IMG/VR virus record: IMGVR_UViG_3300006100_000046
Span: 1 to 31,614 of that record
Reading direction: 5' to 3' (one strand)
Origin: a virus
Length of the DNA: 31,614 nt
Below, in pieces: positions 5,451-14,358 of the stretch (position 1 is the first letter of the stretch; every line of letters starts with the position of its first letter). The translations under genes and the position numbers were made by a program. Under the pieces are notes generated by a model, which was not told where the DNA came from, made no database searches, and saw only the letters and a program-made list of their open reading frames with translations.

Positions 5451-6035
5451 ATGCCTGGCGTATTTTTAGTCAGTGACACACACTTTGGTCACGCAGGAGT
5501 CTGTAGATTTATGCGAGATGACGGTATTACAAAATTGCGTCCTTGGGATAACACCGAGGAGATGGATGAAGCTATGGTCAAGGCTTGGAATGAACGGGTA
5601 AAGACCACTGACAAAGTCTACCATTTGGGAGATGTTGTTATCAATCGTAAGGCCTTGAACATTATGCATCGCTTGAACGGAGACAAAGTCCTGATCCGAG
5701 GCAATCACGACATCTTCAAAGACGAAGACTATCGTGTGCATTTTCGTGAGTTACGTGCATACCACGTGATGAATGGATTGATATTGAGTCACATTCCGGT
5801 GCATCCAGATAGTTTGGGCCGATTCGGAACCAATATTCACGGACATTTGCACAGTAACCGTGTAATGACCTCCGCCGGCACCAAAGCCAAGCCAGAAATT
5901 GATGTTAGATACCATTGTGTATGCGTAGAACAAACTCCAGACTTTGCGCCCATCTTGTTTGAAGATGTGTTAAAAAGAATCACAAACGAAGGCGGTACTA
6001 TCGGATTTAAGAATGGCAACGGCCCTATAATGTAA
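5451..6035 (+). CDS. Calcineurin-like metallophosphoesterase
   Basis: A 194-aa protein with the full metallophosphoesterase signature: SDTHFGH (Asp9, His11, His14), HLGD (Asp61), GNHD (84-87), LSHIP (His114) and HGHLH (130-134). These residues bind two metal ions and hydrolyse phosphomono- or diesters. The short single-domain form is common in large phages and in bacterial YfcE-like proteins; its substrate is unknown. A strong GGAGG (5441-5445) five bases before the ATG fixes the start. It follows a PNK-like kinase gene, so it could supply the missing phosphatase or cyclic phosphodiesterase step of RNA repair (inference). Confidence 0.92.
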   Translation: MPGVFLVSDTHFGHAGVCRFMRDDGITKLRPWDNTEEMDEAMVKAWNERVKTTDKVYHLGDVVINRKALNIMHRLNGDKVLIRGNHDIFKDEDYRVHFRELRAYHVMNGLILSHIPVHPDSLGRFGTNIHGHLHSNRVMTSAGTKAKPEIDVRYHCVCVEQTPDFAPILFEDVLKRITNEGGTIGFKNGNGPIM

Positions 6036-6057
6036 ATACTACACTAATCTATAAACT

Positions 6058-7836
6058 ATGAAATACGTAACACCCCCAAAACAACCATTACAAACAAACA
6101 CACAAACGCTGATTCCAACCGGTGTTAATTTAGTTGAACTAAATGCAACTGCAATGGAATTACACAACAACCAACAATACGATGCTGCCAGAGAAAAATA
6201 TCAAGCAGTACTTGCAGTTGAGCCGAATTATTTTGATGCATTGCACCTATTAGGTCTAATGGAGGCTCAGGCTGGAAATGTAGAGTTGGGTTTGGAATTG
6301 TTAGCCAAAGCAGAAACAGTTAATCCCGATGTTGCTTTCTTGTACAACAATCGTGCAGGCATTTATAAACTAAACGGAGATCCGGCAGCTGCGTTAGAAG
6401 ACTGCGATCGAGCACTAAAGCTCAACCCCAGATTTACTGAAGCACAATTGAATCGTAGTCTAATATTATTAGATTTACGCAGACTTGACGAAGCATTGGC
6501 TGCTTCCGAAAAAGCATTAAAAATGTTGAACCATCCCAGTATCCACAATACTCGCGGAGCAATCTTGAAAGAGATGGACAAGATTAATGAAGCACAGGCC
6601 AGTTTTACTGCTGCAGTAAAGTTAGATAAAACATATCCCGATAGTTATAACAATCGTGGAGTTATCCTGATGGAAATGGGAAAAACTGAAGATGCTATCA
6701 AAGATTTTCTGACGGCATTGGAACTTAACCCATCGCATAATGCTGCCCGTGCAAATTTAGCAGGTGCATATTCAGACGCACATAAATTTGATTTAGCAAT
6801 AGAAACCTACAATCAGGTATTAGAAGCAAATCCAACCGACAATCAAGTTAGAACACATAGAGCTATGTGTTTGTTAAATCTTGGAGATTTTGAAAATGGT
6901 TGGGCAGAATACGAAGCTCGTTGGTACGTGACTGAAGGTCCTATGTATAGAAGTTTACCAGAATACGAGCAACCTTTGTGGACAGGTGAACAACCATTAG
7001 AAGATCGTATACTTTTATTGTACTCAGAACAAGGACACGGCGACGGATTGCATTTTAGTAGATATGCAAAATATGCAGTTGAAGTATTAGGTGCAAAAAA
7101 GGTGTATCTACAAGTAGACGAATCTTTAGTTGAATTGATGGAAAGTCTATCTCCTAAAATAGAAGTAATTCCATTCCAACAGTCTGCAGTTATTCAATTT
7201 GATTATCATTGCAGTCTCATGAGTATGCCTTTGGCCTGTAAAACCAGTTTAGATAATATTCCTTATCCTGACAAGTATTTGAAAGCCCCTACTAAAAAAG
7301 TAAATGCTTGGAAAAAGAAATTAGGCACTACTGATAAATTGCGTGTGGGTCTATGCTGGAATGGTGGATACAGAGCTGAGCCACAGTTTCAAATTTCCAA
7401 TAATAGACGTAACATTTCTTTTGGCAGATACAAGAGTTTTGCCGACGACAATGTTGAGTTTTACAGTTTACAAAAAGGTGAAGCTGCAGAAGCTGAATTA
7501 GCAAAAACACTTAAAGATAAAAAGTGGAAAGGTCCAAGACCTATTAATTTTGTAGATGAATTCAAGTCTTATGCTGATACTGCGGCCTTGATTATGAACC
7601 TAGATCTAGTTATTACTGTTGACACCAGCGTAGCACATTTGGCAGCTGCAATGGGCAAAAAAGTATGGATTTTAAGTAGATTTGATGGTTGCTGGAGATG
7701 GATGTTGGAAAGATCCGACTCTCCTTGGTATGACAGTATAACACTTTATAGACAAACTGAATTTGGCGTATGGGATGATGTGATTGAGCGAGTTGCCAAA
7801 GACCTGCACTCATTGAGTGATAATTTTTCAAAGTAA
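6058..7836 (+). CDS. TPR protein with C-terminal glycosyltransferase (GT9/GT41-like) domain
   Basis: A 592-aa soluble protein. Residues about 25-285 are six to seven tetratricopeptide repeats, visible from recurring motifs such as ALHLLGLMEAQAG, LYNNRAGIYKLNGD and SYNNRGVILMEMGK spaced by 34 residues. After GWAEYEARW comes a GT-B-like C-terminal part: LLYSEQGHGDGLHFSRY, LRVGLCWNGG and VDTSVAHLAAAMGK, the last being the donor-side motif shared by heptosyltransferases and OGT-like enzymes. The TPR region probably binds the acceptor, as in bacterial and phage protein O-glycosyltransferases. A TGTAAATA late-type box lies at 6031-6038. No Shine-Dalgarno is seen. Acceptor and sugar are unknown. Confidence 0.88.
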   Translation: MKYVTPPKQPLQTNTQTLIPTGVNLVELNATAMELHNNQQYDAAREKYQAVLAVEPNYFDALHLLGLMEAQAGNVELGLELLAKAETVNPDVAFLYNNRAGIYKLNGDPAAALEDCDRALKLNPRFTEAQLNRSLILLDLRRLDEALAASEKALKMLNHPSIHNTRGAILKEMDKINEAQASFTAAVKLDKTYPDSYNNRGVILMEMGKTEDAIKDFLTALELNPSHNAARANLAGAYSDAHKFDLAIETYNQVLEANPTDNQVRTHRAMCLLNLGDFENGWAEYEARWYVTEGPMYRSLPEYEQPLWTGEQPLEDRILLLYSEQGHGDGLHFSRYAKYAVEVLGAKKVYLQVDESLVELMESLSPKIEVIPFQQSAVIQFDYHCSLMSMPLACKTSLDNIPYPDKYLKAPTKKVNAWKKKLGTTDKLRVGLCWNGGYRAEPQFQISNNRRNISFGRYKSFADDNVEFYSLQKGEAAEAELAKTLKDKKWKGPRPINFVDEFKSYADTAALIMNLDLVITVDTSVAHLAAAMGKKVWILSRFDGCWRWMLERSDSPWYDSITLYRQTEFGVWDDVIERVAKDLHSLSDNFSK

Positions 7837-7875
7837 CTTCTCTAACTTAAATATTATTTTAACCCTTCAACTATT

Positions 7876-8847
7876 ATGTCACTCAAACAAGAAATTCTCA
7901 AATATAGCCGCCAAGAAACTATGGCACCACTATCCAGCTGGTTCGAAGCCCAATTGGACGATCTAATTGCACAAAATGTCTATGTAGATCAAAACACGCT
8001 GGAAGATACTGGCCGCAAATTGGTTAGCGGACTAATTGCCTATGCCAAAAAATACAACATTCAAACTGCCGCTATCGGTATGAGTGGTGGTGTAGACAGT
8101 GCACTGACTGCTGCGTTATTCAAAGCCGCAGGATGGCGAGTAATAGGTATCACTATGCCTATTCACCAAAAACAAGAAGAAACTGACCGTGGGGTTGAAG
8201 CTTGTAAAGCACTAGGCATTAGCCACAAACACGTGGATTTGACCAAATCATATGATACACTACTAAAAAGTATCGCAGAGCACGACCCTGCTATTAACAA
8301 TGCTGACCAAGCATTACGCAGAGGCAATCTAAGAGTCAGATTGCGTATGATGACCGTCTACAACGAAGCCAGTGCTAACAAAGGTTTGGTTGCCAGTACT
8401 GATAACTTCAGCGAGTTGGCTGCTGGATTTTGGACACTACACGGCGATGTAGGTGATGTTGCTCCTATTCAAAGTCTGCTAAAAAGTTGGGAAGTTCCTA
8501 AGCTAGCAGAAATCTACGGTGTACCTGACAGCACAGTATTTGCTCGTCCCACAGACGGACTTGGTATTACTGATGGCGACGAAGATCAATTTGGATTCAG
8601 TTATCTTGAATTTGATCTAGTACTAATGAAACTGTGTCAAGCACCTAACTTGACTACACGTTTGGAAATGATCAACTACTTGAATCTGCCAGATGACGAG
8701 CACGTGGTCAAAGTAAATCGTATCTTGGATCGTATCAAGGGCAGTACATTCAAGAGAGCCAATCCCTACAATTTAGATCATCCACTACAACCAGATCGTT
8801 ATCCTGGTCTAAAAAGTGTTGACACTAACTTGTGGACCGCTATCTAA
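7876..8847 (+). CDS. nadE: NH3-dependent NAD synthetase
   Basis: A 323-aa protein that should adenylate and amidate nicotinate adenine dinucleotide to NAD. The PP-loop motif SGGVDS is at residues 70-75. NLRVRLRMMTVYNEA and STDNFSELAAGFWTLHGD match the helix and NaAD/ATP-binding regions of NadE, and ARPTDGLGITDGDED the C-terminal loop. There is no N-terminal glutaminase domain, so ammonia is the nitrogen donor. It is somewhat longer than the about 275 residues of E. coli NadE. A CTTAAATA late-like box lies at 7846-7853. Phages use NAD-salvage enzymes to recover from NAD-depleting defences; NadE alone would act only if NaAD is available. Confidence 0.93.
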   Translation: MSLKQEILKYSRQETMAPLSSWFEAQLDDLIAQNVYVDQNTLEDTGRKLVSGLIAYAKKYNIQTAAIGMSGGVDSALTAALFKAAGWRVIGITMPIHQKQEETDRGVEACKALGISHKHVDLTKSYDTLLKSIAEHDPAINNADQALRRGNLRVRLRMMTVYNEASANKGLVASTDNFSELAAGFWTLHGDVGDVAPIQSLLKSWEVPKLAEIYGVPDSTVFARPTDGLGITDGDEDQFGFSYLEFDLVLMKLCQAPNLTTRLEMINYLNLPDDEHVVKVNRILDRIKGSTFKRANPYNLDHPLQPDRYPGLKSVDTNLWTAI

Positions 8848-8873
8848 TCAATTAGACGAATTTGTAATCATGG

Positions 8874-8881
8874 TATAAATA
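8874..8881 (+). promoter_or_regulatory. T4-late-type promoter TATAAATA
   Basis: Exact T4 late consensus TATAAATA in the 59-base gap between nadE and the next gene. The expected start of transcription is near 8887, leaving a 20-base leader before ATG 8907. Confidence 0.65.
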
Positions 8882-8906
8882 CGGGTGCTACTAACCTGTT
8901 ACTGCC

Positions 8907-9344
8907 ATGATTTACACCATCAAAAATATTTCTGACCCTCTGGCCACATATCTCAAAGACGATCCTGTGCGCCCACACATCCCCCATGACCAACGCTTCG
9001 GAGCCAATAGACAAGTATTTGCCTTGACCGACGAAGTCAACACAGTTAAGGCTGTTATTTGTGCTAGATTTTGCACAGGTATTCCCAGTACCGAACAAGA
9101 GCTACTAGCCGATAATAGCACTGACCCTGACACAGTGGTATTCTATACCATATGGAGTTATCGACCTGGAGCCGGCCAACAGCTGATACGCGAAGGACTT
9201 CAATTGGTAAAAAAAGAGTTGCCCACTGTTAAAAGATTTGTTACACTTAGTCCTCAAACGGAATTAGCAAAACGCTTCCATTTGAAGAACGGTGCTAATG
9301 TATTCAGGATTAACACTGATACTGTTAATTACGAATATATATAG
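8907..9344 (+). CDS. GNAT-like protein (putative acyltransferase)
   Basis: A 145-aa protein with the size and strand-helix rhythm of a GNAT fold. The region RPGAGQQLIREGLQLVKKEL resembles the acetyl-CoA-binding loop and helix (the R-x-x-G-x-G/A position), and RFVTLSPQTELAKRFHLKNGA the terminal strand-helix; FVTLSP is also seen in malonyl-CoA-decarboxylase-type GNAT folds. It probably transfers an acyl group, and the operon suggests a sugar or amino-sugar acceptor, but a non-catalytic or decarboxylase role is possible. It is driven by an exact TATAAATA box. Confidence 0.6.
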   Translation: MIYTIKNISDPLATYLKDDPVRPHIPHDQRFGANRQVFALTDEVNTVKAVICARFCTGIPSTEQELLADNSTDPDTVVFYTIWSYRPGAGQQLIREGLQLVKKELPTVKRFVTLSPQTELAKRFHLKNGANVFRINTDTVNYEYI

Positions 9345-9367
9345 TATCAACTATAACTTAACAATCA

Positions 9368-10141
9368 ATGAATTCTGTAAAAAACTATGTGGTGTGTGCT
9401 CACCGCCGAATAAAAAGTACCAAATGGATTTGGAAAGATACTAAAGACGAGGGCGATATCTACGAACTGTATCGACAGATGTGTTTGAACAGTTTGGCCA
9501 GTGCAAGACATTTTCTCGAAGGTGATTGGGAATATGTTGTACTTGATGAAGAAATTGAACACATCAATGACGCAATGCCATTGAATAATGATCGTGTGCA
9601 CGACCTTTGGCACCGTGAACCCTGCAACATTCTATGGGTCGGACCTGACGTGCAGTTTGTTAAGCCTACAAAACTGTTTGGCGAGTTCAATGAATTCAGA
9701 CTGTTTAACTGGACTGATCCCAAAGTCTGGTACGAACCTAACCAATATAATGCTCGATTCGATAACTTGTTTAACAATGATCTACAGTATTATCCCAGCA
9801 ATATGGATCCTAAGTTGTGGGAAATTGAACGTGAAATGCGTGCAGCTTGGGACACAACTGACGGAATGGGCAGCTATAACAATCAACAGATCATCCATAA
9901 TACCATGTTCTGGAGTCAGGGATTAGAGTGGGAAGATGCACATCGTCCTGACTTGTTTTATCAAGCACAGTGGATTCCCAATTGGGCCAGCATAGCTACT
10001 CAAGACGAGTGGAACGGTTGCAAATACGAAGATGCACAAGTGATCCATTGGCACAGCAGTCGCCACGCACCCACCAAGCTAGCTTGTATGCAACAGGTTA
10101 ACGAAGCGTTGGGAATCGAACCTGCCACTGAACTAAAATGA
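9368..10141 (+). CDS. Putative glycosyltransferase (GT-A-like)
   Basis: A 257-aa protein beginning NYVVCAHRRIKSTKW, rich in Trp and Tyr. WEYVVLDEEIEH and NILWVGPDVQFVKP (around residues 88-101) have the form of the strand plus acidic metal site of GT-A sugar transferases, and the C-terminal VIHWHSSRH fits the closing His of such enzymes. It ends in an ATGA overlap with the SDR gene, so it is translationally coupled to the sugar-nucleotide operon. It probably transfers the product of that operon (inference). No Shine-Dalgarno is evident at the ATG. Confidence 0.65.
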   Translation: MNSVKNYVVCAHRRIKSTKWIWKDTKDEGDIYELYRQMCLNSLASARHFLEGDWEYVVLDEEIEHINDAMPLNNDRVHDLWHREPCNILWVGPDVQFVKPTKLFGEFNEFRLFNWTDPKVWYEPNQYNARFDNLFNNDLQYYPSNMDPKLWEIEREMRAAWDTTDGMGSYNNQQIIHNTMFWSQGLEWEDAHRPDLFYQAQWIPNWASIATQDEWNGCKYEDAQVIHWHSSRHAPTKLACMQQVNEALGIEPATELK

Positions 10142-10932
10142 AAATAGCAGTTTTAGGTGCAAGAGGATTCTTAGGATCTTTTCTCTGTCGTTGGCTGAAT
10201 AAAAAGCACATAGTCATAGAAGTCACAAGAAATATACTCGATCTCACTGACTACATTAGTGTTAGCCAATGGCTAATGACCGTACAACCTGATGCAGTTA
10301 TTAATTGTGCTATCAGTGGCGGTGGTCAGGGAATAGAAGATATTAGTTATTCGGATGTCCAGCGTGATCTACAGATATTTCTTAACTTTTACAACAATAC
10401 CGGTGGTTTTAAGTACATAAATATTAGTAGTGGTGCTGAGTTTGATCGTCGTACAGATATTGACAAAAAACCAGAATCTGCGATACTGCTTTCCCATCCA
10501 CTGGAGTCATACGGCTTTACCAAAAACACCATTTCCCGTATGGTTCTCAACAGAGACAATTTTTATAATCTTAGATTATTTGGTTGCTTTGACCGCACAG
10601 ATCCCCCATTTAGACTATTCAAAAAGTTTAAGCTACAACAAGCAATTGCTGTAACTGATAGGTACTTTGACTATATCAGTGCCAGCGATTTTGCACGAGT
10701 AGTTGATTACTATCTGCAGGATATTGTGTTGCCCAAAGATATCAATTGTGTATACGAAGACAAATTACTGTTAAGCGAACAACTAAAACTGTTTGCAAGA
10801 TATCACATAACCAACGCTGAGATTAATGTAATTGGCACTGATAATAAAAACTACACAGGCAATGGTCAAGTGTTGGCAGATTTGGATATCCTACTAGAAG
10901 GATTAATAAAAGGAATTAAAAAATATGAGTAA
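10138..10932 (+). CDS. NAD(P)-dependent sugar-nucleotide reductase/epimerase (extended SDR)
   Basis: A 264-aa Rossmann-fold protein. The cofactor motif GARGFLG is at residues 7-13; DAVINCAISGG, YINISSGAEF and the catalytic YGFTK (Tyr-x-x-x-Lys) follow in the order of extended short-chain dehydrogenases such as RmlD and other 4-keto-sugar reductases. Residues at the C-terminus are shorter than in RmlB-like dehydratases, which fits a reductase. The ATG overlaps the previous stop (ATGA) and its own end overlaps the next gene by eight bases. In this operon it is the obvious candidate for the final 4-keto or acetyl-side-chain reduction. Confidence 0.82.
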   Translation: MKIAVLGARGFLGSFLCRWLNKKHIVIEVTRNILDLTDYISVSQWLMTVQPDAVINCAISGGGQGIEDISYSDVQRDLQIFLNFYNNTGGFKYINISSGAEFDRRTDIDKKPESAILLSHPLESYGFTKNTISRMVLNRDNFYNLRLFGCFDRTDPPFRLFKKFKLQQAIAVTDRYFDYISASDFARVVDYYLQDIVLPKDINCVYEDKLLLSEQLKLFARYHITNAEINVIGTDNKNYTGNGQVLADLDILLEGLIKGIKKYE

Positions 10933-11869
10933 AAAAGTTGTTTATGTAACAGGTTGCTTGGGATTTATTGGAATCCACGTGACCCGGGCTTGCCTTGAAC
11001 AAGGATGGTATGTAACTGGTGTGGATAAAATTACCTACGCCAGTAATACAAAATTCCTAGATGAGTTCTTGGCAAATCCCAATTTCCAGTTTATACAAAA
11101 AGACATTAACGATTTGGATAGACTGTATGAGTGTGATTATATCATTAATACTGCCGCAGAAACACACGTGGATAACAGTATTATGAGCAGTGATGTGTTC
11201 TTAAAAAGCAATGTAAACGGAGTGCATCACTTGTTGAAGCTGATTACCGAAAAAGCCAAATACAAAATGCCCACACTACTGCATTTTAGTACAGACGAAG
11301 TCTACGGTGATATCCTTGAAGGCAGTCACGTGGAAACAGATTTGTTAAAACCCAGTAATCCCTATAGTGCTACTAAAGCAGCCGCAGATATGTTGATTTT
11401 GGCTTGGGCAAGAACTTTTAACTTACCATACGTTATTGTTCGTCCTACCAACAACTATGGCATTGGCCAGTATGTGGAAAAACTTATTCCCAAAAGTTGT
11501 AAACATTTGACCATTGGCAAACAAATTGATCTACACGATCGTGGCCTTCCTGTTCGCACTTGGTTGCACGCAGAAGATACTGCTCGTGCAGTATTAACCA
11601 TTATCAACAGTGGGGTTCAAAACGAAATCTACAACATCAGTGGCAACGCTGAATTGCAAAACATTGTGGTAGTTCAAAAGATTATCGAATACTTTAACGG
11701 TGACAAGGACTATGCCAAATATCTTTTTGATATGGTGCGTGTGGGACAGGATCAAAGATACAGTATCGATGATACTAAACTCAAAACTTTGGGCTGGCAA
11801 CCACAAGCAAAGTTTGACAAAGAGCTGAAGAAGATAGTACAATACTACAAGAACAACTTTATTTGGTGA
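10925..11869 (+). CDS. Nucleotide-sugar 4,6-dehydratase (RmlB-like)
   Basis: A 314-aa extended SDR. GCLGFIG (residues 10-16) is the NAD-binding loop, AAETHVDNS the conserved acidic substrate region, FSTDEVYGD the Thr-Asp-Glu catalytic triplet of 4,6-dehydratases, YSATK the Tyr/Lys pair, and RPTNNYGIGQY-EKLIP the family signature. It should convert an NDP-glucose to the NDP-4-keto-6-deoxy sugar. The sequence looks closer to RmlB (dTDP) than to RfbG (CDP) by eye, yet the next gene is of the type that acts on a CDP sugar in known systems, so the nucleotide is open. AAGGA precedes the ATG. Confidence 0.92.
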   Translation: MSKKVVYVTGCLGFIGIHVTRACLEQGWYVTGVDKITYASNTKFLDEFLANPNFQFIQKDINDLDRLYECDYIINTAAETHVDNSIMSSDVFLKSNVNGVHHLLKLITEKAKYKMPTLLHFSTDEVYGDILEGSHVETDLLKPSNPYSATKAAADMLILAWARTFNLPYVIVRPTNNYGIGQYVEKLIPKSCKHLTIGKQIDLHDRGLPVRTWLHAEDTARAVLTIINSGVQNEIYNISGNAELQNIVVVQKIIEYFNGDKDYAKYLFDMVRVGQDQRYSIDDTKLKTLGWQPQAKFDKELKKIVQYYKNNFIW

Positions 11870-11872
11870 TCA

Positions 11873-13192
11873 ATGGAAGAAATATTAAAACTCGTGCGTG
11901 AATATGCAGAACAAAAATCTGCAAAGAAAACTTGGACTGCTGGTAAGGATTTTGTCAACTATGCAGGTGCTTACTATGATGCGGAAGAATATGCCGCAGG
12001 TGTAGAAAGTCTATTAGGTGGCTGGCTGGCCATGGGAGATGCTGGATTAAAATTCGAGCGTAGATTCCCCAAGCAGTTTGGTAAACAGTTGGGCATTGTT
12101 ACCAACAGTGGTAGTAGCAGTAACTTGTTAATGATGAGTGCACTAACCAGCAAGCGAGGACATAACCTGCCCAAAGGCACAAAAGTGCTGATGCCTATTG
12201 CAGGATTTCCCACTACACTAAACCCTACACTACAAGTGGGATTTACTCCAGTGTTTGTGGATATTGAATTGGATTCTCTGAATCTCGATCTTGATGCAGT
12301 TGAACAAGCATTGGCTGCAGATCCAGAAATTCGTGTTATTACTTTTGCCCACGTGTTGGGTAATCCTCCCAATATGGATCGATTGATGCAGTTGGTCGAC
12401 AAGTATAATCTTATACTACTAGAAGATTGTTGTGATGCATTGGGCAGTACTTATGATGGCAAGCCCTTGGGTAGTTTTGGTCTAATGGCCAGTTGCAGTT
12501 TTTATCCTGCACACCATATGACCATGGGCGAAGGCGGATATGTTGCTACAGATGATGCCAATACAGATGTAATACTTCGCAGTTTCCGTGAATGGGGCAG
12601 AGGTTGTTACTGTGTTGGACCAGATGCCAACAAACTCAAATGCGGTACTTGCGGCAAGCGTTTTAACAATTGGATTGAAACACTACCTGATGAAATATTC
12701 GACCACAAGTATGTTTACGATGAGATCGGCTATAACCTAAAACCAATCGAACTACAATGTGCTATGGGTCTAAAACAGTTGGATAAACTGCCAGAGATTC
12801 ACGCACTGCGCCGTCGTAACTATCAATTGCTGTATGATATCTACAGCAAGTACGAAGAATTCTTTATTGTTCCCAAGCCCCAGGCCAAGAGTGATCCCAG
12901 CTGGTTTGCTTTCCCTATTACCATTAGGTCAAGCGAACACTTCAAACGCAGTGACATTGTGGACTATCTCGAAGAGAATCTAATTCAAACTCGTCCATAC
13001 TTTGCTGGCAATATTATGCTACAACCCGCATACAGTCACTTGATGGATCCACAGTTGGCCAAGAACAACTTCCCCAATGCTACCCACGCTATGACAAATA
13101 CTTATTTCCACGGTACAAGTCCGGTGATTACACCCGAACAAATTGCTTACATTGGAGAAAAAGTAGATGGTTTTATGAGTCTATTCACATGA
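11873..13192 (+). CDS. ddhC: NDP-4-keto-6-deoxyglucose 3-dehydratase (DdhC/RfbH type, PMP and [2Fe-2S])
   Basis: A 439-aa DegT-fold protein. At the position of the PLP lysine it has His-His (SFYPAHHMTMGEGG, residues 214-215), the mark of the PMP-dependent 3-dehydratases rather than aminotransferases. The iron-sulfur motif is visible: Cys187, then exactly 57 residues to Cys245, one residue to Cys247, and then Cys257 and Cys260 with CGKRF. This matches the known C-X57-C-X1-C pattern of Yersinia E1; the last spacing is 12 instead of 7 residues. With a reductase partner it removes the 3-OH, giving the 3,6-dideoxy-4-keto sugar. No E3-like reductase is seen in the window. It starts three bases after the dehydratase and ends in an ATGA overlap with the aminotransferase. 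Confidence 0.93.
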   Translation: MEEILKLVREYAEQKSAKKTWTAGKDFVNYAGAYYDAEEYAAGVESLLGGWLAMGDAGLKFERRFPKQFGKQLGIVTNSGSSSNLLMMSALTSKRGHNLPKGTKVLMPIAGFPTTLNPTLQVGFTPVFVDIELDSLNLDLDAVEQALAADPEIRVITFAHVLGNPPNMDRLMQLVDKYNLILLEDCCDALGSTYDGKPLGSFGLMASCSFYPAHHMTMGEGGYVATDDANTDVILRSFREWGRGCYCVGPDANKLKCGTCGKRFNNWIETLPDEIFDHKYVYDEIGYNLKPIELQCAMGLKQLDKLPEIHALRRRNYQLLYDIYSKYEEFFIVPKPQAKSDPSWFAFPITIRSSEHFKRSDIVDYLEENLIQTRPYFAGNIMLQPAYSHLMDPQLAKNNFPNATHAMTNTYFHGTSPVITPEQIAYIGEKVDGFMSLFT

Positions 13193-14358
13193 AAAAATTA
13201 AGTACTGCCGCAATGAACATTGATGGACAACCAATGTTCAAATATTTAGATCGTGCCCGTAAGCTAGAAGCTGAAGGTCGTTCAATGATACATATGGAGA
13301 TTGGTGATCCAGATTTCTGCACACCACCAAACATCACTATGGCGGCTGTTCGAGCGTTAGCTGAAGGACGTACACACTATACCAGCAGTTGGGGCGACTT
13401 GGAGTTTAGAGAAACCATTAGAACTGCTACTTACAAAAGTAGAAAGTTTATGCCAGACTTGAATCAAGTATTGGTAGTACCCGGTGCTAACATTGGCATT
13501 TACTATGCGGTGTTTACACTTTGCGATCCCGGAGAGGAAGTATTGGTACCAGATCCTGGCTTTGCTACCTACTACAGTTCAATTAAAATGTGCGGAGTAA
13601 ACGCAGTTCGTGTTCCTTTATTAGAGGAAAACGGATTTAGAATGCAGGCCACAGATGTACGTGCACGTATCACTGACAAAACACGTTTACTGATTCTAAA
13701 CAGTCCCAACAATCCCACTGGTGCAGTAATGACTCGGCAGGAGTTGAAAGACATCTACGATCTTTGTGTAGAAAAAGATATCTACTTATACAGTGATGAA
13801 ATTTACAGTCGTATGATTTACGATGACTATGACTTTAGCAGTCCTGCACAGTATGATCAATGTCGCACACACGTTATATTAAGTAATGGATTCAGCAAGG
13901 CCTTTGCTATGACTGGATGGCGATTAGGTGCACTAATCGGTCCCCCTGAAGTTATGGAACGTATGAGTCAGTTGTTACAAACCACCAGTAGTTGCGTTAG
14001 TAGTTTTATTCAAAGTGCAGGTACCGAAGCCATACGTGGTCCACAGGATGCAGTATATTCAATGATGAAAACCTATGAGCAACGCAGGGATCTATTGGTA
14101 GAGGGCCTAAACAATGTGCCTGGATTCTCTTGCCAAAAGCCTGGCGGAGCATTTTATGTGTTTCCCAATATTACAGGCACTGGACTTACTGATGTTGAAG
14201 TATGCGAACAACTAATGGATCAAGCTGGGGTAGTTACTGTTCCAGGCAGTTGTTTTGGAGAACACGGAGCCGGACACATTAGACTATGCTATGCTACAGA
14301 CAGAAATAGCATAATGTCGGCAATTGCAAGAATTAAACAATGGGCAGAAAAATTATGA
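13189..14358 (+). CDS. Class I/II PLP-dependent aminotransferase
   Basis: A 389-aa fold-type I aminotransferase. HMEIGDPDF near the N-terminus, NSPNNPTGAV (171-180), YSDEIY (Asp203, Tyr206) and SNGFSKAFAMTGWRLG with the PLP lysine at 237 are all present, and the C-terminal IRLCYAT carries the carboxylate-binding Arg. It resembles aspartate/alanine-type aminotransferases, which use amino and 2-oxo acids, rather than DegT sugar aminotransferases. In this operon it could supply a 2-oxo acid such as pyruvate to the TPP enzyme that follows, or act on the product; that is inference. ATGA overlaps on both sides show tight coupling. Confidence 0.92.
   Translation: MKKLSTAAMNIDGQPMFKYLDRARKLEAEGRSMIHMEIGDPDFCTPPNITMAAVRALAEGRTHYTSSWGDLEFRETIRTATYKSRKFMPDLNQVLVVPGANIGIYYAVFTLCDPGEEVLVPDPGFATYYSSIKMCGVNAVRVPLLEENGFRMQATDVRARITDKTRLLILNSPNNPTGAVMTRQELKDIYDLCVEKDIYLYSDEIYSRMIYDDYDFSSPAQYDQCRTHVILSNGFSKAFAMTGWRLGALIGPPEVMERMSQLLQTTSSCVSSFIQSAGTEAIRGPQDAVYSMMKTYEQRRDLLVEGLNNVPGFSCQKPGGAFYVFPNITGTGLTDVEVCEQLMDQAGVVTVPGSCFGEHGAGHIRLCYATDRNSIMSAIARIKQWAEKL

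Noticed and set aside
9588-9926. 112-aa frame within the GT-A-like gene
   Set aside because: No ribosome site, lies wholly inside a coupled gene and has no recognisable motif.
11974-12402. 142-aa antisense frame over ddhC
   Set aside because: Low-complexity shadow of a strongly supported gene; no promoter or start signal.
14340-14354. Upstream start for the TPP N-terminal gene
   Set aside because: The five extra residues would overlap the aminotransferase further; ATGA at 14355 matches the other junctions.
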